A DNA stretch of 64,000 nt from Schizophyllum amplum (taxonomy: Eukaryota; Basidiomycota; Agaricomycetes; Agaricales; Schizophyllaceae), in assembly GCA_007026445.1 (NCBI GenBank), contig VDMD01000048.1, positions 149,823-213,822 of the forward strand, in the 5' to 3' direction. Shown one piece after another: positions 1-11,236 of the stretch. The notes under the pieces were generated by a model. It saw only the letters and a list, made by a program, of their open reading frames with translations. It was not told the DNA's origin and ran no database searches. The position numbers and the translations under genes were made by a program. Position 1 is the stretch's first letter, and every line of letters begins with the position of its first letter.

Positions 1-1221
1 AGCGGACAGCGCGCGCGTCGCACAAGAAGGCACGAGTTCCCGGTGCAAGGGGTACTCGAGCGCCTCTTTGTGCGGCGCCTTGCGCGTCTGCTGGGTGCTG
101 GACATGTGTATGGGAAGGGGAGGGCGGGAACGCGCGGGTGGGGGGGCGTCTCTGAGGCGCTCCCGATGTGTTTGGCCTAGAGCGGGCGGCGCGTGTGCGC
201 CCGGCTGTCGTCGAAGAGAGGTGGGGGCGGGGGCGGGTGCTGCAGACGCCCGACGCTTTTGAAGCGCGGCGAGGCCCCGCCCCGGCCCCTTCCGTGCTCT
301 AGATAATGCTATAACGAATATTAGTCCAATACAAGATGCAGCGCGTCAGCACGCACCTGCCGCGCGGGATCGCGCACTGCGCAGCGCCCATCCCGCGATC
401 CGACTCTTTCCCCGCGTGTTGCAGCGCAGTTTTTCCCCAAAACTCGCCATACAGCCTTTTGAGCCCTCCGAAATGGATTTGGCGGAGAGAGGGAGGCGAC
501 GGGGGCAACCGGAAGGCCGTGGCGGTCGAGGGGGAGGGCGAGAGGATGCTGATCGCGTCCGCTCGGCGCCTCGGGCCGATCGCCGAGGCTCGCCGGCGAC
601 GCGCTCGACGTCCCCGACGCGTTTTCGGAGGCGTTCTAGATCACATTTGACACCTATTTCGTGTAGAGTACATCGTACATGCTTGAATAATAAAAGAAAC
701 GGCGGAATTTCGTTCAGAATTGAGCTCATAAGTACGACTTTCAGTGTGCCAGGTATGTCCAATATTCCACCTGTTCTTCAGGCATACACCCTCCATATCT
801 CCCCTTATATATCGCCCAGAAGATTCAGTCAAAGCTGTTATGGAGCTATATATGCTAGATACACTATATACAGGTATTTTGAGGGCAGGAAATGGCCTAG
901 ATGAATAGGATTAGAGCTTACATTGATTGGGTGGCTGACCATTCTTGAGGGTTGTGAGGTTTGGACCTTCATAATACATACTGGTTGCTCAGTAAAGGCT
1001 GACATATGTTGTTATAGACCTATTACAATGTTATACAGAAGCTCTGAGGCGATCGCACCCCCCGATGCGCGAGCATCGCGTTGCGTCTCGCCGCGAACGC
1101 GCTCGAAATGAGCGCGTTCGTGACGTGACGTAACGCGATCTGCTCTCCTTCCGCCGCCATCCACGACACGCCCGCCGCTCAACAGCGGCTCGATGGGCCC
1201 CGTTTCTTCAGGGGTACTGGC

Positions 1222-1244
1222 GGGGGACTCTAGGAAAGTCCCCC
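1222..1244. repeat. Short inverted repeat (8-bp arms)
   Basis: The arms GGGGGACT and AGTCCCCC are perfect and separated by 7 bases. It lies 57 bases before a second, longer hairpin. It could be chance or the edge of a small element; nothing else supports a function. Confidence 0.5.
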
Positions 1245-1301
1245 ATAGGTGCGTCGCTATTGACAGCGCCAAAAACAGCTAAAAACAAGTGGGATATAGC
1301 A

Positions 1302-1330
1302 GCTGCAGGGCGCGCATCGCGCCCTGCAGC
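1302..1330. repeat. Perfect 13-bp hairpin
   Basis: The arms GCTGCAGGGCGCG and CGCGCCCTGCAGC are perfectly complementary with a 3-base loop. No T-run follows and no gene is adjacent, so a terminator role is not supported. Confidence 0.7.
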
Positions 1331-2682
1331 GTTATCTGCGGGTTTTCAGCGCCCCAAGTGCCGGGAAAACGCACTACGACACCATACCAAAGCCCCCGCT
1401 GCGCGCGCCCACGGCCCCGCCGTCGCCATCGCTTGCCGCCATCCACCCCATGCGCGTTGGGCAGGTGGTCTTGCGCCCGCCTTCTGGCATGCCCCCTCCC
1501 CCCCGCCACGTCCGTATAGGACCGCCGCGTGTGGGGAGGATGTACGCTGGCCGCTAGCGATGGCGAAGCCCTCTGCAAGCGAGGGCCCGTGCAACGATCG
1601 CGTGCGCACACCACCCGCGCCACCCGCTCCCCCTCCCGCCATCGTCGTTATGCTGCGGCTGCATGCCTCGCGCAGCATCCCAGCATGGCGACTGAGGCGT
1701 GCGTGTACGCGCCAAGGCCACGCGCCGCTGTTGGCTGTCACCGCCGCGCCTGCACCTGCACCATACCCCCCGCCCCCCGCCCCGGTCCCCCTTCCCGCGC
1801 GGCAAGCCCTCTCGCGGGCTCGTTCGCTATCCATCTCCCCCCTACGGACGTCACCACCTCCGTATACCAGCGATGCGCCACGCACACGCTCTCCGCCGCC
1901 GTCGCCACCGCTGCCGCCGCGCCCGTACGTGTGGCACAGCCACCCGCGCCGATCCCGCATCCCGCGCGACGGGCCCTCTATTGGGCTCGTCCGCTCGACA
2001 TCTCGCCCTAGCACACCCCCACCTCTCTAGAACAGCGACGCGCCGTGCGTGCGCTTTCCCCCGCCCGCGGCGATCGGCCCGCACGCGCGCCGCGCCGCGC
2101 CGCCCACCCGCTCGCTTCCAGCACGACGAGCTCCTCGGCGAGCTTGTCTGCTGGTAGTATATATCCCCTCCCCACCCCCTCTCTATGCAACGACGCGTTC
2201 AGGCGCTCGCGCGGCCCCCGTACACCGAGCGAGCGCCCGACGCGCTGGCGAAAATTTTCAATGCGCTTTTCGCGCCTTTTTTGTATATATTACCCACACT
2301 ATGCCTGTATATACACATTATATATACAATACATACTTCTTGAATGAGCTGCAAGCGACCGAGAGCGCCAGCGGCGGCGGCGCAGTGCGCGCGCGGCGCC
2401 CCCGAGCGCGCCGATTGCCCGCCCTGCCTAAACGGGAAGGCGGTCAGTATCGCAAGCGCCGCGTGGCGGCGAGCCGGGCGTGCGAGGCGAGCCACCCGTG
2501 GATACCTGCCTAATCAGGCTGCCTAGGGGTGGTGGCCCGGTGAGCCCCCGTGAGCCAGTGCCCCCTACGGCACGCCCGGGAGGGGCAGGTGGCTGTGTGG
2601 GGAGGTGGTCCATAGGATTTGCAATTCAAGCCCCAGGCAAGTCCATCATCTTTTGCAAAAGGGCTACTGCTACAGGTGGCCC

Positions 2683-2862
2683 TGCCCTCGCCCTCGCCCA
2701 CGCCTTGCCCTCGCGCTCGCCCTCGCCCTCGCCCACGCCTTGCCCTCACCCTCGCCCCCGCCCCCGCCCCCGCCCCCGCGCCCGCCCTCGCCCTCGCCCA
2801 GCCCTCGTCCCCGCTCTCGCCCCCCACCCTCGCCCTCGCCCTTGACCTCGTCAAGAGCGCTC
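2683..2862. repeat. C-rich simple repeat (CCCTCGCC-type)
   Basis: Degenerate tandem units of the type CCCTCGCC, with CCCCCGCC variants, fill about 180 bp. The open frames across it are low-complexity artefacts. Confidence 0.85.
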
Positions 2863-3655
2863 ACCGCTCCCTCGCCATCCCCTCCCGCCCCCTCCACGAC
2901 AGCCCGACCGTCCACACAGCCACAATGTACACGCCACGTCGTGAGGGACAGTGCGCATGGCGTGCTCCCGCTCAGGTGTGCTCCGTACTATTGTACGAAT
3001 GCGGCGAGCTAGCTAACACCTCTATCAGGAGGTCAGCCGTGCGCGCTCGGAAGGGGCGAAGGCGCTATGGTGGGCGCGTCCGGGCCCGGGGTCACGGTGT
3101 CCAGCGCGCATCGTGCGGGCGACGGGTGGCGTGGCTTCCTGCCGCCCACGCTTATCCTCCCCTGCCCCCACTACCGTGTGCCCGCACATGTGACTCGCCC
3201 GTTCTTGGCGCGTGTTCGCCTCACTGCCCGCCGCCAGCGCAACCCGACCTCGACCGCACCGGCGCCCTCATGCGCCCTCCCTGCACCCCGTCTCTCCCGA
3301 CTCATAGGCACCACCTCCCGCCACTCCTGGACATTGCCTCTCGCACTCTGTGCTCGGCTTTGGGCACCCTCCCGTGCCCCGGGCTGCACCTCTCGTGGGG
3401 CTGGCTGGTGGGCCCCACCTTACGCGCCTCCCGCCTCCCGCACCTCACACCCTGCCTCCCGGGGTCCTCTCGCCCTACGCCTCTCGTGCTTCCCGCGCTG
3501 CGCAGCTCGCATTACGCCTCTTATACCCTCCCGTGACTCTTGCTCTCCGCCTCTCATGCCTCCCGTGCTGCCCACCCACCGCCATCACCTTGCCGTGCAT
3601 CCCGCGCAGCACGTGTCGCACCACACGGGCCATGATCATAGTGTTGATTTTTGCT
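2863..3655. other. GC-rich intergenic, no gene recognised
   Basis: The stretch is pyrimidine-biased on the + strand, with repeated words such as GCCTCCCG and CTCTCG. A 305-aa frame crosses it but has no domain and a strong Pro/Ser/Arg bias. I see nothing functional. Confidence 0.45.
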
Positions 3656-3895
3656 TGCTTAGAGTTCTCTAACTAGTAGAGATTTCTACTCTGCTGTAGG
3701 GCTTAGAGTTCTCTAGCTAGTAGAGCTTTCTACTTTATTCTAGCTGTTAGAGTTCTCTAGTTAGTAGACTTCTCTACTTTGTTGTAGCTGTTAGAGTTCT
3801 CTAGTCAGTAGAGTTCTCTAGTCAGTAGAGTTCTCTAATGCACTCTAGCCCTTAGAGTTCTCTAGTCAGTAGAGATCTCTAGAGGGCATATGTTT
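3656..3895. repeat. Minisatellite with ~44-bp unit
   Basis: A unit of about 44 bp, beginning TTAGAGTTCTCTAG and followed by TAGTAGAG and a TTTCTACT word, recurs four times at about 3659, 3704, 3749 and 3793. Shorter half-units follow. Each unit contains the near-palindrome CTCTAG..CTAG..AGAG. Degenerate CTAGA words continue to about 4010. The array is AT-richer than both flanks. Confidence 0.85.
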
Positions 3896-4012
3896 GGAGA
3901 TATCTAGTGAGATGTGTCTGTCAGAGATGTCTAAGTTGTAGAATGTTCTGGTATCTAGACTTCTCTAGGCACTAGAATTCTCTAGGCATTAGAAATTTAT
4001 AGTGTCTAGAAA

Positions 4013-4885
4013 ACATGGCTTATAGGGGGTATATAATCCTGTGAAAGATAGGGCCTACCTCAAGTTTCATAGGTGCCTAAGTAGAGTGCGCCCTCGCACA
4101 GAGCTGACTGTTGTGGTGTGCTTGGCGCGCGCGAGGAGGGGGCCGGCGGCGACGTTGAAAACGAGGACCACGCCCGTCGTCTTCATGCTCCCTAGCGCGC
4201 GTCAGCGACCGCGTCGTTCGCCCACCCCTCATGTCCCTATACCTCACTTGGCGAAGGTGGTAACGGGGCATTAGAGGTGGGTGAGCGGGGCGGGCGCTAC
4301 TGCGTGGTGGGGATATGAAGGCGGTGGGCGTTGCTCTCGGTGGGTGTATGGGTGCGGGAGGTCGGGCGCCGGGCGTCTTTGGTCAAGGCAGGCTGAAGAC
4401 ATGCGCCGCTTGCGAACGCACGTAACGCGGTACGTGCGTGCGTGCGTTTGCAAGTGACGCGAAAATTTTCGTCAGTAAGGTATACCACGGCAGAACTATT
4501 GTCACGTACCTTTGAGGGCTCCTATGAGCCCTCGCACCCCTTATCATGTCGCTTCACGTGTACGCGGTTTTGCCGTGAGTCAAATGGGAAGCCGGCGGTC
4601 TGGCGACGTGGTGGTGAAAGGCAAGGGCGGACGCGTCGTGTGACGTGACGTGACACGACGCGTCGATCCGCGCGCTGCACGTCGATTCGCACGTATACGG
4701 CGCGATTGTAAGACATCGCGGCCTTCTTCCACCGTGAGACATGTATAGATAGTAATTATCTGAGCTACCATTGAGGGATCGGGGCTTTGGATGGGTCTCA
4801 GCTATCTAGAATACACATATGTTGAGTAAGATATTCTGTAAGGGTTCAAAATATACTCATTGTGATTTTCTATTGAATTGTGGCA
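4013..4885. other. Intergenic, no gene recognised
   Basis: Only short overlapping frames on both strands, with no family motif. Composition shifts from AT-rich to GC-rich and back. Short inverted words such as CACGTAAC/GTACGTG occur near 4420-4450. Nothing can be named. Confidence 0.4.
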
Positions 4886-5284
4886 TATACTGTACTGTTT
4901 CGACCGTAGGTTCACTGGGTGTCACGCGTTACGCTTTGAACTGACCCAGATCCCAGTTCACGGGCCCGAAGGGCCCGTTACGGTCCGAAATTTTAGTTCA
5001 TAAATATTTATTTTTGCTGCAAAATCCAGTCTTTTACTGTACTTTTCAAGGCCTAGGAGGTAATAGAATAAGATTGAGGGCTCAGGATGCAAATAAAGGC
5101 ATCAAATTATGTCCCAAAACGGTTCGAATGTAAGAAGGAAAAAATCGTAAAGAAATACGCAAAAATTAGAATATCCGAGAGGGCGTTCACCGAGCGGCGT
5201 TACGCGTTACACTGAGTGAATTAGTTCAGTTCAGAGGCCGATGTTACGCGTTACGTGAACTTACGGTCGAAACAGTACAGTATA
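4886..5284. mobile_element. Short TIR element, family A (399 bp)
   Basis: Both ends carry 29-bp terminal inverted repeats beginning TATACTGTACTGTTTCGACC, with one mismatch between the arms. Flanking TA is consistent with a TA target-site duplication of the Tc1/mariner-pogo type. The interior is AT-rich, carries GTTACGCGTTAC words near both ends and has no transposase frame, so it is a non-autonomous MITE. Related copies lie at 11520-11690 (half), 12621-12961 (shorter relative) and 12560-13209 (interrupted). Confidence 0.85.
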
Positions 5285-5430
5285 GGCAGAATAAACTACA
5301 TAGGTGTCTAGGGGAGACCTTATAGAACATGATACAACTTTGACTGAAGCGATACGATAACTTATCGCCTCGGAACGCTTTGAAAGGTGCATGGGGAGAC
5401 GTTCGAGAAGTGCTTTAGACGAGCGTTGAC

Positions 5431-5924
5431 CAAGGGGGTGTCGAACTAAAAATAGCGCACCGGGGGCGGGGAGGGAGGGGGGGTCGGCAGCCTGCTTAAA
5501 ATTAATTTGGACCTCCTTTAAACTAAGCTCTAGGGCTGCTCTATGCATCCCAATACCCATGATTTACTCACTTGCAGGCTATACATACATCCCCCACAGC
5601 AGCTTCTCTCATTTTCGACGAGACACAGGCAGCTGGCTCTTGCACGCGCACAGTCACGTGGCCAACGTTCGGATTTCGATGACACCAAAGCTTCTGACTT
5701 TGAATTAAAATGAGACATAATTAGCTCTAGATAAGTTTAGATGACAATAGATAGTGCAACAAGAGGGTATAAGAACCTGCAAAACCCGAGCCGATGCGCC
5801 AGCTGCCAAAACGGCAATTGCCGAGCGCACATGATATCACGTGAAGGGGGGAGGGGGGGAGGGGTAACCGGTCTACGAAGAATTTGGACCCGCGGTCATT
5901 TTCTGCAAACCCGGCACCCCCTTG
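5431..5924. mobile_element. Short TIR element, family B, copy 1 (494 bp)
   Basis: The element starts CAAGGGGGTG and ends CACCCCCTTG, a 10-bp perfect TIR with weaker similarity further in. A second copy at 11751-12243, same orientation, differs by one substitution (near 5767) and one base in a G-run (near 5853). That nearly identical length is what fixes the boundaries. No transposase frame and no clear target-site duplication. The superfamily is not assigned. Confidence 0.8.
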
Positions 5925-5939
5925 TCACCATCCGTCGCC

Positions 5940-6760
5940 AATTCCAGCCCTCTGAGGGCTACGCCCGGACGACATGGAGGTCAGGAATGACATGCAGCAA
6001 GCACCTGCTCTTCCAGGTGCGTTCCCCACCGATCGTTTGCAAGACCCTGCGCTGATGCTTTCTCATCCAGGTTGACTCCCTCGACATGATCTACACACCA
6101 TTAATCTCCCATCCCGCCACCGCTGTAAACGTCGCGTACATAATTGGCTTCAGCGTATGCAGCGCCTCGCACAGGAGAGCGGCGGGAGCGTCAGCAGAGC
6201 ACGCACAGGTGCAGTCGCGCGGCGGCCTCGACAGGAATTGCGGGTCGTAAGGCCGCAGGCGGATGGGCCGTCCATATCGCTACAGGGCTGCCTAGGGAGA
6301 CGCAAGAACGCGAGGTGCGTTTTTAGGCTGCAGCACGCAGGGACTGAGCTAACCGTTCCTCAGTTGCAGGGAAAGCGACGGCTTGTCAGCGCTGGCTGGG
6401 GAGGCCGTATGAAGCGCCGACCGCATTGACTAGTACGCTCCCATCCCTCTCCCTCCACGACATGGACGTTGACGCCGCCCTCCGACCCCGAACCCCTAAC
6501 TACCGCCGCGCGAAGCTGCGGCCATCCTCATCGCCACCCTTGCCCTTGTGTCCACCCTCGTCCAGGTCCTTGCATCCACCCTCACCTTTGCATTTCCCCA
6601 TCACCCGCATCGCGCTTACGGACGACCCGGGTGTCCTCCCGGTCGTGCTCCTCAGCCTCGCCTTCCCGCATGTCGGCATGCGCTACGGCACCTACCAGAT
6701 CGTGCGCGCGCTCAGCCGGCGTGTCGCGGCCACACTACATGTGTATACTCAGCATATATA
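5940..6760 (+). pseudogene. Possible remnant of a membrane-protein gene
   Basis: Protein-like stretches can be joined through plausible introns. One exon-like piece at 6072-6206 follows a GTGCGT..CAG intron. Near 6510-6600 one frame gives a hydrophobic, helix-like run (AILIATLALVSTLVQVLAST). The frame must change at least twice within about 120 bp to continue into the next plausible stretch. I could not build an intact model or recognise the family. It may be a decayed gene, or GC-rich sequence that looks coding by chance. Confidence 0.25.
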
Positions 6761-6884
6761 TGTTTTTCTCTATACACAATCTGCTTTCAGTAGTTGGACT
6801 CCAGCCCAAATAACGAGTATCGGAGCAATTTCCTTTTACGTGCACCCTGGCAAGGTCATCCAAAAAAGGAAAGCGCTTTGACGG

Positions 6885-7003
6885 GTTGCGGGTTACACCC
6901 GTACCCCGGGAAAACCCGTGGAACCCCAACCCTCTTAGACGGGTTCTGACCCCGCGGGGTCAGGGTGCGGGTCAGCCCCGGGACACCCGGGGTTACACCC
7001 GTG
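6885..7003. repeat. Palindromic GC-rich segment at truncated copia end
   Basis: The words GGTTACACCCGT, CCCCGGG and GGGTGCGGGTCAG repeat in direct and inverted order over about 120 bp. Copia coding similarity begins directly after it. It looks like the end of a different repeat that replaced, or was joined to, the missing 5' half of the retrotransposon. Confidence 0.5.
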
Positions 7004-8151
7004 CCACAGCCTACCGAGACTCGTGCGAAGAACCCTTTTGATTTGATTCACTCAGATCTCAAGGAGTTCCCGACGGAATCTTATCACAAGTTCCGTTATT
7101 TCATCAGCTTCCTTGATGATTGTCTCTCTCACGCTTGGACCGTATGCTTACGCAAGAAGTCCGATGCGCAGACGGCCATCCGCAATTTCATTGCAATGGT
7201 TAAAACTCAATTCGGTGTGACCATCAAAAAGTGGCACATTGATTATGGGGGAGAATTTCACTCGCTGGATCTGATTGAACTCCTCAAGTCCGAAGGGATC
7301 GAGGTCGAGCACGGCGTGCCTTATGCTCATCAGCAGAATGGCCGCGCTGAGCGATTCAATCGCACGCTCATGGACAAAGCCGAAGCCATGCGCTTTCAGG
7401 CTTGTCTACCCAATTCATTTTGGGAGTTCTGCATTCAGCATGCTACGTGAGTCTACGATATGATGCCTATCCGGCGCCTGAAGTGGAAAACTCCGCATGA
7501 AGCGCTGAAGAAAGAACAGCCGGATGTCTCGCTTCTGCGAGTCTTTGGTTGCGCTGCATACGTCTTTATCCCAGAGGAGAAACGCCAGAACAAACTATCG
7601 CCCAAATCGGAGCTGATGACGTATCTTGGCAATCCCGATGGTGTGAAAGGCTTTTTGTTCATGCGCAAAGACAACTCCCTGTTCACTGGAGCTCACGCTC
7701 TCTTTGACGAGGAGGTGTTCCCCCGCTGTCCTGACAGCGATAAGCGTCGTGCACACGTCCCTGTTGGTGAAGACTTCCCACAGCGTGACGACGACCCAGT
7801 GGACCCACAGGATCCATCCTTTCAGGAACCAGGAGGATTGCCGGATGACGATGATTTTCCACCGCCCGCACCTCCGGCTCCACACCGTCCCGATTCAGGT
7901 GACGATGGTGATGATGGCAATCAGAACCGTCCGAACCGGCCGCATCAGCGAAGGGATGAGACTCCGAGCCGTATTCCACGTCCGCGCAGAGATATCACTC
8001 CGCAGCAGCAGGAACCACAGGCACCACGGAGATCTACACGCGAGCGGCGAGTGCCAAATCGTCCAGGAAACGTCTATAGGGAGAAGCGGAACCCAACGGA
8101 CATTGTCCGGGACATTCAGAACAGCAAGGGCTGGAAAAGGATGGTCGGCGA

Positions 8152-8337
8152 TGTTGGAACATGGGTTTGGCGAGCGCCGCACGCGCTTAGTCATCACCCG
8201 ATTTGGATGACATTGTTCCTATATATACCGTGTTTACCGTAGTTTACGCTATCCGTTTGTCCTTGTACCACCATACAGGACAACCGGAATATCACTCATT
8301 CTTGCTGGACTCGTGGCGCCCAACGCGTATATCAACA
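8152..8337 (+). repeat. 5' LTR of nested mini-element
   Basis: A 186-bp LTR with TG..CA ends. It differs from the 3' copy at two positions near 8196-8200. A TATA-like word (CTATATATA) lies near 8219. Confidence 0.9.
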
Positions 8338-9228
8338 CAAACGGATCCTAGCCAACCCAGCCGGCTAGTAAAAGATAGGGCTGAAGGAGGACGAGCTCAC
8401 CGCGCTGAGCTGCCTCATCGTCACGAGTCTGCACGCCGATCTCGGCTGCTCGTACGAAGACCCTGGACGAGGGGCACGGATGCCGATGCTGATCTACGGT
8501 GATCACCGGCCAGCCGCCTAACGAGGCGAGCTCGATGCTGAAGCTGATCTACTGCGATGATCACCAGCAAGCGGCTTAACGAAGCGCGCTACCGACGCCG
8601 ACGCTGATTCGTTGTGACGATCACCGGCGATCTGGACGATCTGGACGAGCCAGATGCGACGACGATGGAGCCGATGAACGATCGGCAGACATCGCCTCCT
8701 TCCCCGATGCGGAAGACAACGTCGAAGATGCGACGTGAACGCGCTGTCTTGCGGAGACAGTGCACCTCCCCTCCATCCATCGCGCACCACCTACCCTCTA
8801 TCGACGACGAGTCAAAGCGCACGCACGGCGGAGCCCCGAGCATGGTCGTTTGCGCAGATTATTGGTCTCGCCGACGGAGCGGCGGAGAGCACGAGATGTG
8901 GACGGGATCCGAGACCCTGCAGCTGAGTGAAGGTTGCATTCTCACCCGACGAGACGAGACGAGAACACGGACGAGACGCTGACGAAGAAAATTTTCGGAC
9001 GCCCGACGCTGCCGCCGCCGACGATCAGCGACCTTCCCGATTCGGCATTCTGGGGCTCCCCGGGCCCGGGGGACCCCCACCTTCCCGATTCGGCGAACGC
9101 CACACGACGCCCCGTCGCTACCGCTGCCGCTGCCGATGTAAAGATTTGCAGATTGTTTGGATTCTGGGGGTGCGTACATCTACGCGTATATATGATACCT
9201 CGCGCGACGTGCAGCGCTCGTGGGGGTG

Positions 9229-9414
9229 TGTTGGAACATGGGTTTGGCGAGCGCCGCACGCGCTTAGTCATCGCCCAATTTGGATGACATTGTTCCTATA
9301 TATACCGTGTTTACCGTAGTTTACGCTATCCGTTTGTCCTTGTACCACCATACAGGACAACCGGAATATCACTCATTCTTGCTGGACTCGTGGCGCCCAA
9401 CGCGTATATCAACA
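9229..9414 (+). repeat. 3' LTR of nested mini-element
   Basis: A 186-bp LTR, about 99% identical by eye to the 5' copy. It is followed directly by the GGCGA duplication and the resumed copia frame. Confidence 0.9.
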
Positions 9415-11225
9415 GGCGATAATGACACGGGTCGCTCCCGGTCAGACGCGACCTCCAGTGATGATAGAGTTCCCGGCTCTAGCTCACAACCAGACTCTGG
9501 CGCAGGTGCTTCTGAGGATCTAGGCGATGATGAGGCACGCATAGAGCAGCTATGCCGGGAAGGGGGAGTAGGACTCATCACGATGCTGCTTTCCAAAGCC
9601 GTCGACAACGATGAGGACATTCCTGACACGTCCAATATCCGAGATTGGACTTTCTGCGATATATCCAAGTTGCCTAAAGCGCAACAAAAGGATTGGTTGG
9701 ATGCTTGCCGCGAGGAGCTTGAGGCACTCCGTCAGCGCAAGGTCTATACCCTTGTGGACCGTCCGAAAGGACGAAAGGTCATCAAATGCCGCTGGGTCTT
9801 TGATCAGAAATCTGATGGCCGCAAACGAGCCCGCCTCGTTGCCAAGGGTTTCAGTCAGGTCGAGGGAATCGACTATGACGAGATATTCTCGCCTGTTGTC
9901 AGGTACGAGACGTTCCGTCTGGCCATTGCGCTTGCAGCGCTTGAAGGCTGGCATATGTCAGGTCTTGACGTGAGGAAAGCCTTCCTATATGGTGATCTGA
10001 ACGAAGAGGTCTACATGGAACAACCCGAAGGCTTCGTTGCCAAGGGCCAAGAGCGCAAAGTCATGCGCTTACACAAGGCGATCTACGGACTAAAACAAGC
10101 TGCATTCTCTTGGTGGAAAGCGCTGACAAAGTCCACGAAAGCCATGGGCTGGGTCCGACTCACATCGGATGCTGGTGTCTTCATCTACCAAGACTCTAAT
10201 GGACGCTTTGCCGTCATCATTGTCTACGTGGATGATGCCCTGTTCTTCTCAAAGGACAAGTCGCTCCTCGCCTTTCTCAAGGCAGAGTTCAACAAGCGAT
10301 GGGATTGCCGTAATCAGGAGATTACTGAGGAGTTCTTGCGCATGCGCATCACTCGAGAGGGATCTAAGATCAAGATTGATCAGGTTCCATATCTCGACAA
10401 GGTGCTGCAACGCTTTGGGATGCAGAACACCAAGTTCGCACCAACCCCTCTGCCGGCTGGATACACTCCATTGCCAAATGAGGATGAGGTTGATCCCGCT
10501 CTCCGTCAGAAGTTCCAATCGGTGATTGGGTCGCTTCTCTTCATCATGTTGGGCACTCGCTCCGACATTGCGTACGCAGTGACCAAGCTGTCACAGTTCG
10601 CTGCCAATCCATCCCAGGACCACCTACACAAAGCGCTGTATATCTGTCGCTATTTGGCTGGTACCAGGAACTATGCCCTCGTATACGATGGTGCATCAGA
10701 CGGCGGACTTCTTGCGTTCACCGACTCGGATTGGGCATCTGATCTGATCAAGAGACGATCCACGACCGGCTTCTTCATGAAGTTGGCCAACGGGAATGTC
10801 TGCTGGCAGTCTAGACTTCAGCGCACTGTCGCGTCGTCTTCAACTGAGGCAGAATACATGGCGCTCTCTGATTGTAGCCGCCAGGTGATGTGGCTCAAGA
10901 GTCTCTTGCTAGAGCTCAAGCGCAAAATCACCCTTCCCGTTCCCATCTGCGGTGACAACCAGGGATCGATCTTCACTGGCAGCAATGCCTACCGAGACCG
11001 CCGGATGAAACACATCGACATTCGTTATCACTACATCCGCGAACTGGTCGAGGAGAAGGAGGTCGAGCTGTTCTTTATAGACGGCAACGATAACCCTGCG
11101 GATATGTTCACCAAGAACCTTGGACGCGTCAAGTTCGAGAAGTTCAGATCTCAACTTGGTCTCGAGTTCTACTCGACCTAACAGGCCGAAGAAGATATGC
11201 GCTTACGTGCGCTCCGCGACACTTA

Positions 11226-11236
11226 GCGAGGGGGAG
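11226..11236 (+). promoter_or_regulatory. Polypurine tract of copia element
   Basis: The sequence GCGAGGGGGAG lies immediately before the TG of the 3' LTR, the position of the plus-strand primer in LTR retroelements. Confidence 0.7.

Larger units (their letters stand above)
1..2679. other. GC-rich intergenic region, no gene recognised
   Basis: Long open frames exist here on both strands, but they are Arg/Pro/Ala/Ser-rich, overlap one another and contain no family motif. This is what GC-rich non-coding DNA gives. I see no splice-linked exon series. The stretch contains two clear inverted repeats, listed separately, and an AT-richer part near 640-1030 with no identifiable content. Confidence 0.5.
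8152..9414 (+). mobile_element. Nested mini-LTR (TRIM-like) element, 1263 bp
   Basis: Two 186-bp direct repeats starting TGTTGG and ending CAACA flank an 891-bp interior. They are bordered by a 5-bp target-site duplication, GGCGA, and sit in the copia pol frame. The interior has no gag or pol coding, only degenerate tandem units of about 50-65 bp with GCTGAT..GATCACC words (8480-8640). A short G-tract (GTGGGGG) precedes the 3' LTR, as a polypurine tract would. Mobility must have been supplied in trans. Confidence 0.9.
7004..11181 (+). pseudogene. Copia Pol: integrase, RT, RNase H (broken)
   Basis: The integrase catalytic core is visible around 7040-7390, with acidic residues in the contexts LIHSDLK, WHIDYGGEF and GRAERFNRT. 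A TGA at 7448-7450 stops the frame, and the same frame reopens at once. The integrase tail with a Pro/Asp-rich linker runs to about 8151. After the nested insertion at 8152-9414 the same frame resumes at 9415. The reverse transcriptase has the YVDD box near 10227 and the usual KARLVAKGFSQ and DVRKAFLYGDL motifs. RNase H follows, with TDSDWA and SSTEAEYMA, and a stop at 11179-11181. The two lesions are independent of each other. Confidence 0.92.

Noticed and set aside
1260..2030. 256-aa open frame on the + strand
   Set aside because: Strong Pro/Ala/Arg bias, overlapping frames on both strands, no domain and no splice-linked neighbours. Expected by chance at this GC content.
5100..5130. GGTTCGAATG word resembling a tRNA B box
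   Set aside because: No matching A box or acceptor stem around it; it lies inside the family A TIR element.
5530..5718. 62-aa minus-strand frame repeated exactly at 11850-12038
   Set aside because: Its exact duplication is explained by the two copies of the 494-bp TIR element. No coding bias separates it from the rest of the element.
8203..8502. Open frame starting in the nested LTR and its twin at 9280
   Set aside because: The start lies in the LTR and is duplicated with it. The copia frame proper resumes only at 9415.
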